Assembly (NCBI RefSeq): GCF_021391675.1
Contig: NZ_CP090095.1
Span: 4,253,001-4,317,000 of the forward strand
DNA length: 64,000 nt
Direction: 5' to 3'
From: Neorhizobium galegae
GTDB taxonomy: Bacteria; Pseudomonadota; Alphaproteobacteria; Rhizobiales; Rhizobiaceae
Shown: positions 17,802-25,334 of the stretch, one piece after another
Layout: each line of letters begins with the position of its first letter
How positions within the stretch are numbered: the stretch's first letter is position 1
The notes under the pieces: model-generated
Seen by the model: the letters and a program-made list of their open reading frames with translations, nothing else
Told to the model about the DNA's origin: nothing
Databases searched by the model: none
Program-made: the position numbers and the translations under genes

Positions 17802-19056
17802 GAGAGCGGCGGGAAAGCGCGGCCAGCCGCTCCGAAAGAAACCGCTTTTCCGCATCGGACTGCGAAAGCTCGATCGCCCGGCGATAGGCGAGCCGCGCCT
17901 GGTCCAGCTGTCCGTCCCGCGCCAGGAGGTCTGCCTGGACGGCATGGAACGGCTGGTATTGCAGCAGGGCCATGGCGATCGGCTTGAGGCAGGCCAGCGC
18001 CGCGGCGGGACCTTCCACGTAGGACACGGCAACGATCCGGTTGAGCTCATAGACGGGATTGTCGGCGGTGCGGGCAAGCTCGGCATAGAGCCAGGCGATC
18101 TGCTGCCAGTCCGTCTCCGCGAAGCTCGACGCCTCGGCATGCACGGCGATGATCGCCGCCTGCAACTGGTAGGCACCGGGCCGGCCACGGCCGAGCGCCT
18201 GTTCGAGAAGAGCGATGCCTTGCGAGATTTGGGCCCGATCCCAGAGATTGCGATCCTGAGTTTCAAGCGTCAGGATTTCGCCGGCGGCGCCAAGCCGGGC
18301 CGCACGGCGGGCGTGATGCAGCAGCATCAGTGCCAGCAGCCCTTCTATCTCGGGTTCATCAGGGCAAAGCCCCGCCAGCAACCGGCCGAGCCGGATCGCT
18401 TCCTCGCAGAGATCGGTGCGAAGGTGATGGCCGCTTCCCGAAGAATAACCTTCGTTGAAGATCAGGTAGACCACCGCGAGCACGCTTTCGAGCCGCGCCG
18501 TCCAGCCCTCCGGCCCCGGCACCTCATAGGCGATGCCGGCCTTGGCAATCTTGTGACGGGCACGCACCAGCCGCTGGGCCATGGCCTCGTGCCCGTCCAG
18601 ATAGGCATTCGCGATCTCTTCGGTCTTCAACCCGCAGACCGAACGCAGGGTCAAAGCCACGCAGGTCTTTTTGTCGAGCGCCGGATGGCAGCAGGCGAAG
18701 ATCAGCTTCAGCCGCTCGTCACCGATCGAATCCGGTTCGTTTCCCGTTGTAGATCCGCTTTCGAGCTCGATCAAATTGGCGATCTCCGCGGATTTCGCCC
18801 GAAAATTTGCCGAACGCCGCAGCCGGTCGATGGCCTTGCGGCGAGCGACGTGCATCAGCCAGGCATGCGGCGAGGCCGGCAACCCGTTGCGGTTCCAATG
18901 AACGAGTGCCGATTCCAGCGCGTCCTGAAAACTGTCTTCGGCGAGCTGGAAATCTCTAAGCGAGCCGACGAGGCTGGAGAGGAGACGGCCGCCATCCTGC
19001 CGGGCGATCCTGTCGATCGCCTCGGCAATGGGAGCCGTCGCCGCATGGCCGTTCAT
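17785..19056 (-). CDS. ECF sigma factor, ECF42-type with long C-terminal extension
   Basis: The 423-residue protein begins with a sigma-70 region 2 (DFQLAEDSFQDALESALVHW and HAWLMHVARRKAIDRLRR) and region 4 (TLRSVCGLKTEEIANAYL, then RLVRARHKIAKAGIAYEVP). A roughly 200-residue helical TPR-like extension follows, with VLAVVYLIFNEGYSSGSG at its start, a hallmark of the ECF41/42 SigJ-like group. The ATG at 19056 overlaps the stop of the YciI gene by one base (TGATG). In this family the extension replaces an anti-sigma factor in regulation, and the partner DGPF/YciI gene is its expected target. Confidence 0.9.
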   Translation of the reverse strand: MNGHAATAPIAEAIDRIARQDGGRLLSSLVGSLRDFQLAEDSFQDALESALVHWNRNGLPASPHAWLMHVARRKAIDRLRRSANFRAKSAEIANLIELESGSTTGNEPDSIGDERLKLIFACCHPALDKKTCVALTLRSVCGLKTEEIANAYLDGHEAMAQRLVRARHKIAKAGIAYEVPGPEGWTARLESVLAVVYLIFNEGYSSGSGHHLRTDLCEEAIRLGRLLAGLCPDEPEIEGLLALMLLHHARRAARLGAAGEILTLETQDRNLWDRAQISQGIALLEQALGRGRPGAYQLQAAIIAVHAEASSFAETDWQQIAWLYAELARTADNPVYELNRIVAVSYVEGPAAALACLKPIAMALLQYQPFHAVQADLLARDGQLDQARLAYRRAIELSQSDAEKRFLSERLAALSRRSPIAPG

Positions 19057-19409
19057 CAGCGGTCGAAAACCATGATCGGCCGCACTTCCACCGCACCGTG
19101 AGCCGCACCGGGGATCATCGCGGCATAGCGGATCGCATCGTCGAGCGAAGAGCAATCAAGGATGTAGAAGCCGGCAAGCTGTTCCTTGGTTTCAGCGAAA
19201 GGACCATCCATCGTTTCGGTCCTGCCGTCCCGCACGCGCACGGTCGTGGCGGTCGTCGCGGGCTGCAGCGCATCGCCGGAAACATAGACGCCGTCGCGCT
19301 TATAGGTCTCGTTGGCGAGCTTGTAGCCCTCCATCATTCGGCCGAAATTCGGAGAATCGGGAGGCGTCATCGTTGCCGGGCTCGTGTAGATCAGCGCCAT
19401 ATATTTCAT
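19056..19409 (-). CDS. YciI-like DGPF-domain protein
   Basis: The 117-residue protein contains the diagnostic segment ETMDGPFAETKEQLAGFYIL and begins with MKYMALIYTSPATM, matching the YCII-related DGPF family. These dimeric ferredoxin-fold proteins are almost always paired with ECF42-type sigma factors. The stop codon overlaps the sigma factor start, so the pair forms one operon. The molecular role of the family is unknown; stress or antibiotic response has been suggested for relatives. Confidence 0.9.
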   Translation of the reverse strand: MKYMALIYTSPATMTPPDSPNFGRMMEGYKLANETYKRDGVYVSGDALQPATTATTVRVRDGRTETMDGPFAETKEQLAGFYILDCSSLDDAIRYAAMIPGAAHGAVEVRPIMVFDR

Positions 19410-19510
19410 GTCCGTATCCTCGGTTCAGCCATCGCTCAATTGCGATGGTGACCGATAACGAACGGGATGCAAGCCGATCGACATGCGCCCCGAAATATTT
19501 CTGGTAGACC

Positions 19511-20749
19511 TCAGTCGTCCTCGCCGTGCCCGGCGATCATCATCGCCTCGAAGGCGAGACGGTCGGTCTTGCGCATCCGCTCCGATTCCGACTTCAGCTG
19601 GCCGCAGGCGGCGAGGATGTCGCGGCCACGCGGGGTACGGATCGGCGAGGCGTAACCCGCCTGGTTGATGAAGTCGGCGAATTTCTCGATCTGTGCCCAT
19701 TCCGAACACTGGTAGTTGGTGCCCGGCCAGGGGTTGAAGGGGATGAGGTTGATCTTCGCCGGCACGCCCTTCAGCAGCTGGATCAGCGCCTTGGCGTCCT
19801 CCAGGCTGTCGTTGACGTCCTTCAGCATCACATATTCGAAGGTGATGCGCCGCGCGTTCGAAAGCCCCGGATAATTGCGGCAGGCCTCGATCAGCTCCTT
19901 CAGCGGATATTTCTTGTTGATCGGCACCAGCATGTCGCGCAGGTCGTCGCGCACCGCATGCAGCGAGATCGCCAGCATCACACCGATCTCGTCGCCGGTC
20001 CGGAAGATTTCCGGGACGACGCCGGAAGTCGACAGAGTGACCCGCCGCTTCGACAGCGACAGCCCGTCGCCGTCGGTCGCGATCAGCAGCGCGGTCTTGA
20101 CGCTTTCGAAATTGTAGAGTGGCTCGCCCATGCCCATCATCACGACGTTGGTGACCTTACGGTCGCCCGTCGGAACGAACGCGCCGGGCGGCGTGTCGGT
20201 GCCCGGAAAATCACCCAACCGGTCACGGGCCAGCAGCAACTGCGACAGGATTTCCTCAGCGGTCAGGTTGCGCACCAGCTTCTGGGTGCCGGTGTGACAG
20301 AAGGAACAGGTCAGCGTGCAGCCGACCTGGCTCGAAATGCAGAGCGTGCCGCGACCTTCTTCCGGGATGTAGACGGTCTCGACTTCGACCGGACGTCCGG
20401 CGCCGCGCGGCGGAAAACGCAGCAGCCATTTGCGGGTCCCGTCATTGGAAACCTGTTCCTCGACGATCTCAGGACGCGCGATGGTGAAATGCGCCTTCAG
20501 CATCTCGCGCATGTCCTTGGCGACGTTGGTCATCGCATCGAAATCGGAGACACCGCGGATATAGAGCCAGTGCCAGAGCTGGCTGACGCGCATGCGTACC
20601 TGCTTTTCCGATACGCCCTTTTCCTTCAGCGCTGCCGCCATGTCTTCGCGCGTCAGCCCGATCAGCGACGGCTTGGTGCCGAACAGATCCGGATTGGCGA
20701 CGAGCGGCTTCTTGATGGCGACCGGCGCCAGAGCCTCTGAGACTGACAT
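19511..20749 (-). CDS. rlmN: 23S rRNA (adenine-2503-C2)-methyltransferase RlmN
   Basis: The 412-residue radical SAM enzyme has the cluster motif [11 protein letters not shown] (CxxxCxxC), an N-terminal helical accessory domain with [13 protein letters not shown], and [12 protein letters not shown] after the cluster. RlmN methylates A2503 of 23S rRNA and A37 of some tRNAs. The ATG at 20749 (MSVSEALAP) is preferred because GGGAT lies about eight bases upstream; an in-frame GTG at 20785 would add 12 residues. Confidence 0.95.
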   Translation of the reverse strand: MSVSEALAPVAIKKPLVANPDLFGTKPSLIGLTREDMAAALKEKGVSEKQVRMRVSQLWHWLYIRGVSDFDAMTNVAKDMREMLKAHFTIARPEIVEEQVSNDGTRKWLLRFPPRGAGRPVEVETVYIPEEGRGTLCISSQVGCTLTCSFCHTGTQKLVRNLTAEEILSQLLLARDRLGDFPGTDTPPGAFVPTGDRKVTNVVMMGMGEPLYNFESVKTALLIATDGDGLSLSKRRVTLSTSGVVPEIFRTGDEIGVMLAISLHAVRDDLRDMLVPINKKYPLKELIEACRNYPGLSNARRITFEYVMLKDVNDSLEDAKALIQLLKGVPAKINLIPFNPWPGTNYQCSEWAQIEKFADFINQAGYASPIRTPRGRDILAACGQLKSESERMRKTDRLAFEAMMIAGHGEDD

Positions 20750-20921
20750 TCTTTTATCCCGTTCGAACACATGCAGCTTTCCCACGTTCGACCAGCGGGA
20801 AAGTCAGGGCATGTTGAATGCGTGAAACCTGTATCGGCCCATCGGGCACATGTGCCGGACCTTCGTTGAGGCGGGCTTTATCATCAAATAGCCGCCGCGT
20901 CACTATGCTTCAGGAAATGCA

Positions 20922-20947
20922 AAAGGCCGGTCACGGGACCGGCCTTC
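20922..20947 (-). terminator. Rho-independent terminator after the IalB-like gene
   Basis: The stem AAGGCCGGTC / GACCGGCCTT (20923-20932 and 20937-20946) has a four-base loop and, on the minus strand, ends in a short T run. It lies 25 bp past the stop of the IalB-family gene and upstream of rlmN. Confidence 0.8.
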
Positions 20948-20971
20948 CAGGTTCTTGCTGCGCGCGGACGC

Positions 20972-21538
20972 TTACTTGCAGGTTTCGATCTGCTTCAGCG
21001 CGGCCGCGATGCCCTGCAGCGAATAGGCATAGGAGGTCTTGGTGCCACGGCCGGAAACGGCGCTGACGCTCATGTTCTGACCTGTCTTCATTGCCGCGAC
21101 CAGCGCCGGCTCCTCGGCGGCGTTCTCGACCCAGGCCGCCTTGTCCTTGGTAAACATCGTGAAGTTCTTCTTGTCGATCGTCACGGTGACCTTGGAATTC
21201 GGCTGCAGCACGTATCCCACCATCGCCTGCGGCTCGTAGGAAATGTTCTGTCCGGGCCGCTGCGAGACGATGAAGAAGATATCGCCGTGATCGACGCCGG
21301 CCGGTTCCTTGGTGGTCGGCACCGAAATCACGTAGCAGACATTGCTGGCGCCCGACTTGTAGGAATAGGCGCCCCATGCCTTGAACTGCTGGATGTGCGT
21401 GGGACCTGCGGCCGCTGCTGCCGGTGCCTGGGCCTGCTGCGGCTTGGCCGGGGCAGTGGCCTTCGGCGCCTGAGCCGATGCCAGGCCGGCGCTTGCGGCC
21501 AAGATTGCCAATGCGGTTGCGATTGTTCTTACAGACAT
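20972..21538 (-). CDS. Invasion-associated locus B (IalB) family secreted protein
   Basis: The 188-residue protein starts with a signal peptide (TIATALAILAASAGLASAQA) and an Ala/Pro/Gln-rich linker to about residue 45. The mature domain has HIQQFKAWGAYSYKSG, CYVISVP and a C-terminal GRGTKTSYAYSLQG with a final Cys, the IalB pattern. GGAGACC directly upstream supports the ATG at 21538; the frame is open to 21613 without a better start. IalB homologues in rhizobia are periplasmic or outer-membrane-associated proteins of unknown function, named after Bartonella IalB. Confidence 0.85.
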   Translation of the reverse strand: MSVRTIATALAILAASAGLASAQAPKATAPAKPQQAQAPAAAAAGPTHIQQFKAWGAYSYKSGASNVCYVISVPTTKEPAGVDHGDIFFIVSQRPGQNISYEPQAMVGYVLQPNSKVTVTIDKKNFTMFTKDKAAWVENAAEEPALVAAMKTGQNMSVSAVSGRGTKTSYAYSLQGIAAALKQIETCK

Positions 21539-21866
21539 GGTCTCCTGCCGGTTTTGTTCGTTCAACGGCCCGAGCGGGCAAGCCTTGCCAGGCATGATCC
21601 TGATTCGGCGCATTTTGACTTGATCCTGGTTACCAAACCGTCAACCAGACCATTAGAATTTGCTGAACCTCCTGCCCTGGCCCTTGGATGGTAGGAATAG
21701 CACTCACCGCCATGCCTCCAAAGACCCAACCAGCAGAATTTCCATGCGTTTCGTCAATCAGTGACACAAGGATTGGGGCAAGAGTTTGTCCTTTTCCTAA
21801 CTCTCACAATGACATTAGAATGGTCGAATATGATGCGAATCTCATCGGAAACTTTGCGCAGCGTAA
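21539..21866. other. Divergent intergenic region, no gene seen
   Basis: These 328 bp separate the IalB-like gene and the ECF sigma gene and should hold both promoters. A TTGACG hexamer on the minus strand near 21645 is a candidate -35 for the IalB-like gene. Two copies of TGATCC (near 21596 and 21622) and two of CATTAGAAT (near 21650 and 21812) are present. I found no convincing short gene. Confidence 0.5.
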
Positions 21867-22430
21867 ATGAATGTAGACGAAAGAGACCACTTCGCCGGCT
21901 TGGTAAGGGCAGTGGCCGATGAGCGCGATCAGGCAGCTTTTACCATGCTGTTCGATTATTACGCGCCGCGTTTGAAATCCTGGCTGGTGAAACGGTCGAT
22001 GCGGCCCGACGATGCGGAGGAACTCGTCCAGGAGGTGATGGCCGTTCTCTGGCACCGCGCCGGCCTCTATGATCCGGCCCGATCCTCCTTGTCCACCTGG
22101 CTTTTCCGTATCGCCCGCAACCGCCGCATCGACGCCGAACGCCGGGCGAGGCACAGGCCGCTGGACGTCTACGAACCCCTGTTCTTCGTGACCGAGGCGC
22201 CGGGCGCAGATACGATCTTCGAAGGCGAGGAACGCGATGCCCTCGTGCGCGCAGCCCTTGCCGATATCCCCGGCGAACAGATGGAACTGGTGCGGGCGGC
22301 CTTCTTCCTCGGCCAGTCCCATTCGGAAATTGCCTCGTCCACGGGTCTTCCGCTCGGCACGGTGAAGTCCCGAATCCGGCTCGCATTCGAGCGCTTGCGA
22401 CGAGTTCTCGAAGATCCTTCGGAGGGATAA
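21867..22430 (+). CDS. RNA polymerase sigma factor, ECF subfamily
   Basis: The 187-residue protein has sigma region 2 (FTMLFDYYAPRLKSWLVKRS, then DAEELVQEVMAVLWHRA and STWLFRIARNRRIDAERR) and region 4 (ERDALVRAALADIP and FLGQSHSEIASSTGLPLGTV with KSRIRLAFERLRR). This resembles the ECF11/ECF26-type sigma factors that work with ChrR-like zinc anti-sigma factors. No anti-sigma gene follows; the next gene, ykvA-like, is on the opposite strand 12 bp away. How it is controlled is therefore unclear. Confidence 0.9.
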   Translation: MNVDERDHFAGLVRAVADERDQAAFTMLFDYYAPRLKSWLVKRSMRPDDAEELVQEVMAVLWHRAGLYDPARSSLSTWLFRIARNRRIDAERRARHRPLDVYEPLFFVTEAPGADTIFEGEERDALVRAALADIPGEQMELVRAAFFLGQSHSEIASSTGLPLGTVKSRIRLAFERLRRVLEDPSEG

Positions 22431-22442
22431 CGCCCCTTGAGA

Positions 22443-22841
22443 CTATTTGCCGCGGACACCGTCGGCGATGTCTGGATTGTCTGCCAGCACCAGGTCGGCA
22501 GCCTCGTAATGGCGGTCGGCAATATGGCCCTGGATCATCCGGAAGGCGGCGGCGAGCACCGCGATATCATCGGTGAAGCCGACAAGAACGAACATGTCCG
22601 GCAGGAAATCGATCGGCATCACGAAATAGGCGAGCGCCGCAAGCAGCACGCCCCGCACGCGGGTCGGGGTCCGCCGGTCGATCGCGCAATAATAGGCAGC
22701 GACCAGGTCGCGGCTGAACGGCACCTGCCGGACCGCCCGCTTCAGGGTCGGCCAGAACTTGGCGCGAACCTGCCGCTCGCGGCGGTCTTGCGTATCCTCG
22801 TCACCCGGCAGCAGAATTTCGCCGATCTTCACGTCGTCCAT
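22443..22841 (-). CDS. YkvA family protein (DUF1232)
   Basis: The 132-residue protein contains the DUF1232 core: ALAYFVMPIDFLPDMFVLVGFTDD split over about residues 69-92, a short hydrophobic hairpin with the characteristic PIDFLPD. An N-terminal segment (VRAKFWPTLKRAVRQVPFSRDLVAAYYCAID) precedes it. These are small membrane-associated proteins of unknown function. The gene is convergent with the ECF sigma gene. Confidence 0.85.
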   Translation of the reverse strand: MDDVKIGEILLPGDEDTQDRRERQVRAKFWPTLKRAVRQVPFSRDLVAAYYCAIDRRTPTRVRGVLLAALAYFVMPIDFLPDMFVLVGFTDDIAVLAAAFRMIQGHIADRHYEAADLVLADNPDIADGVRGK

Positions 22842-22897
22842 GGTCGCTCCGTTCGCTCAACGTGTGCCCATCCAATATGGGTTTTGGACCATGAAGT

Positions 22898-23200
22898 TCA
22901 ATTGCGGCGCGAGGATGCCTTGTCCATCGCCCGGGCAAGCTTGAAGTCGATATCGGTCAGCCCCCTGGTCGCGTGGGTGGTCAGCAGCACGTCGACCCGC
23001 GAATAGACGTTCGACCATTCCGGGTGGTGGTTGAGCTTCTCGGCGGACAGCGCGCATTCGGCCATGAAACCGAAGGCCTCGATGAAGGTCTTGAACTTGA
23101 AGCTCTTGAAGATCGCGTCGCCTTCCGGCTTCAGCTCCCAGCCGTCAAGCGTCGCGAACTCGCGCTCGACGCCCGCCGTATCCAGCTTTTCGTAGTTCAT
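22898..23200 (-). CDS. phhB: 4a-hydroxytetrahydrobiopterin dehydratase (PCD/DCoH)
   Basis: The 100-residue protein has the family signature EKLNHHPEWSNVYSRVDVLL with the catalytic His pair, followed by THATRGLTDIDFKLARAMD. The enzyme dehydrates 4a-hydroxytetrahydropterin to recycle the cofactor of phenylalanine hydroxylase, and can double as a transcription coactivator. The ATG at 23200 gives the normal length; the same frame stays open upstream through thpR, but that is chance. No phhA gene is in the window. Confidence 0.93.
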   Translation of the reverse strand: MNYEKLDTAGVEREFATLDGWELKPEGDAIFKSFKFKTFIEAFGFMAECALSAEKLNHHPEWSNVYSRVDVLLTTHATRGLTDIDFKLARAMDKASSRRN

Positions 23201-23235
23201 CGTCCAACGCTCCTTCGGAAAGGGGCTACTTCGGG

Positions 23236-23826
23236 TTAAAGGAGGCTTTTTGCCGGCTCCATGTCGCCAGCATAGGCGGTGCCGTAGCTCGCCTCCTGCA
23301 GGGGGAATATTTCCTCCGTCAGATAAGGCCCGCCCCCGACCGATTCCTTCGATGACAGCAGCACGAAACGCGGCACCGTGAAGGGCGCCGTATAGAAGTT
23401 GCCGCGGCCGGAAAGGTAATGGACCACATCGTCCAGCCGGCAATTCTTGAGCCGTGCCAGCGTCACATGCGGGGTGAACTTGCGGGGATCCGGCGGCAAG
23501 CCGAAACGCTGGCAGATCCGTTCGATCTCCGCCTGCAGCGCATATATTTCCGGGGATGGCGAAACGCCGGCCCAGATGGAATGCGGCTTTTTCGACCCGA
23601 AGGAGCCGATCCCGGTCAGCGTCGCCTGGAATTCCGGCCGGTCGATGCGGTCCAGCCGGTCGACGATCTCGTCGGCGGTGCGGCCGTCGACATCGCCGAT
23701 GAAGCGCAGTGTGATGTGATAGTTCTCCACGTCGATCCACCGGGCACCGGGGATCCCTCCGCGCAGGAGAGACAGGCTCATCGCTACATTGCGCGGAATT
23801 TCGAGGGCGGTGAAAAGTCTCGGCAT
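23236..23826 (-). CDS. thpR: RNA 2',3'-cyclic phosphodiesterase
   Basis: The 196-residue protein has two HxT motifs, HITLRF (about residues 42-47) and HVTLARL (about residues 130-136), which form the active site of the 2H phosphoesterase superfamily. The N-terminus MPRLFTALEIP is also typical of ThpR/LigT. The enzyme opens 2',3'-cyclic phosphates at RNA ends. It lies 35 bp upstream of phhB on the same strand and is probably in one transcript with it. Confidence 0.9.
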   Translation of the reverse strand: MPRLFTALEIPRNVAMSLSLLRGGIPGARWIDVENYHITLRFIGDVDGRTADEIVDRLDRIDRPEFQATLTGIGSFGSKKPHSIWAGVSPSPEIYALQAEIERICQRFGLPPDPRKFTPHVTLARLKNCRLDDVVHYLSGRGNFYTAPFTVPRFVLLSSKESVGGGPYLTEEIFPLQEASYGTAYAGDMEPAKSLL

Positions 23827-23892
23827 AGGGACCTCCTCGAATCTTTTGCAGATGCAAACAGCGAATCATGCAACGGAGTTCCGCGCAAGCTG

Positions 23893-24543
23893 TTATTTTC
23901 CCTTATCCTTAATAGCCCCCAGGAAGCTTTTGACAGGTTCAACGGTCTTTTCGACCATCACGGCGACCCCTTTGGCGTTGGGATGCATGCCGTCCGAGAG
24001 CTGCAGGCTGGAAATCGTCGTGACCCCATCCAGGAAGAACGGATAGAGCGGCACCGCGTATTTGTCGGCCAACCGCTTGTAGATAGGGTTGAACTTTTCG
24101 GCGTAATTCCCGCCCATGTTCGGCGGCGCCAGGATGCCGATCAGGAAGACCGGGATCTTCCGTTCTTTCAGCCGCGCCAGGATCGCATCGAGATTTTTTT
24201 CCGACTGGTCCGGGGAGATGCCACGCAGCGCGTCGTTGGCGCCGAGTTCGAGGATCACGCCATCCGTGCCGTCGGGCACGGACCAGTCGATGCGGGACAA
24301 GCCCGCCGCCGTCGTGTCCCCGGAAACGCCGGCATTGGCGACCACGACATTCTGCCCCGCGGCTTTCAACGCCGCCTCGAGCTGTGCCGTATAGGACTCG
24401 GAAGGCGCAAGCTGGTAGCCCGCCATCAGGCTGTCGCCGAAACCGACGATCTGGATCGTCCTATCCTGCGCGGCGGCCGGCAATGCGGCCAGCACCAGCG
24501 CGGACATGACGATGAAGTGAAGCAGGCTTGCTTTAAAACTCAC
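23893..24543 (-). CDS. tesA: Arylesterase / lysophospholipase (GDSL family, TesA-like)
   Basis: The 216-residue protein has a signal peptide (LHFIVMSALVLAALPAAAQ) and the GDSL block VGFGDSLMAGYQL, with the block III Asn in ILELGANDALRG and the catalytic DGMHPNAKG near the C-terminus. This is the SGNH-hydrolase arrangement of periplasmic TesA-like esterases. The start is a GTG. It is divergent from a YbbA/YbbP ABC pair across 77 bp, the conserved tesA-ybbA-ybbP neighbourhood. Confidence 0.9.
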   Translation of the reverse strand: MSFKASLLHFIVMSALVLAALPAAAQDRTIQIVGFGDSLMAGYQLAPSESYTAQLEAALKAAGQNVVVANAGVSGDTTAAGLSRIDWSVPDGTDGVILELGANDALRGISPDQSEKNLDAILARLKERKIPVFLIGILAPPNMGGNYAEKFNPIYKRLADKYAVPLYPFFLDGVTTISSLQLSDGMHPNAKGVAVMVEKTVEPVKSFLGAIKDKGK

Positions 24544-24620
24544 GATCCGTCTCCTAGATTGAGCGCGACCGCAATGCGGTACTCGGGTTACGCTTCACGC
24601 CTAATATAGGACGGTTCGAT

Positions 24621-25334
24621 TTGACTAAAACCATCATCACACTGAAGAAGGCCGATCTGACCCTGGGCAGCGCGGCAGCCTCGGTGCATGTGCTGAAGCA
24701 GATCGACCTCGAAATCCGCGCAGGCGAGGCCGTCGGCATCGTCGGGCCTTCGGGCTCCGGCAAATCGACGCTGCTGATGGTCCTGGCCGGCCTCGAGCGG
24801 CTGGACAGTGGCGAGATCGTCATCAACGGCGCTCCCCTTCACGCGCTGTCCGAAGACAGGCTGGCCGATTTCCGCGGCCGCAATATCGGCATCGTCTTCC
24901 AGTCCTTCCACCTGATCGCCAACATGACGGCGCTCGAAAACGTCGCCGTTCCGCTCGAACTCGCTAATGTCAGGGACGCCTTCGAGATCGCCAGGCGGGA
25001 ACTGACCGCCGTCGGCCTCGGCGAGCGGCTGAGCCACTATCCCGGCCAGCTTTCCGGCGGCGAGCAGCAGCGCGTGGCGATCGCCCGCGCCCTTGCTCCC
25101 TCCCCCTCCGTGCTGATCGCCGACGAACCGACCGGCAATCTCGACACCGAGACCGGCCGGCAGATCGCCGACCTGCTCTTTTCGAAACAGGCGGAGCGCG
25201 GCATGACCATGCTGCTCGTCACCCATGACAATGCGCTTGCCGCCCGCTGCTCGCGCCAGATCCGCGTCCGTTCCGGCGAGATCGTCGGCGACAGCGCCAC
25301 CGCCCACGCGACCGTTCAGGCGGTTTCCGCATGA
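24621..25334 (+). CDS. ybbA: ABC transporter ATP-binding protein (YbbA-like)
   Basis: The 237-residue ATPase has the Walker A loop GPSGSGKST at about residues 54-62, the ABC signature LSGGEQQRVAIARAL, Walker B VLIADEPTGNLD and the switch His in LLVTHD. The sequence around the signature is that of the MacB/LolD/YbbA subfamily. The likely start is TTG at 24621 with AGGA upstream. Its 3' end overlaps the permease gene start, and the divergent esterase gene supports the YbbA assignment. Confidence 0.9.
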   Translation: MTKTIITLKKADLTLGSAAASVHVLKQIDLEIRAGEAVGIVGPSGSGKSTLLMVLAGLERLDSGEIVINGAPLHALSEDRLADFRGRNIGIVFQSFHLIANMTALENVAVPLELANVRDAFEIARRELTAVGLGERLSHYPGQLSGGEQQRVAIARALAPSPSVLIADEPTGNLDTETGRQIADLLFSKQAERGMTMLLVTHDNALAARCSRQIRVRSGEIVGDSATAHATVQAVSA

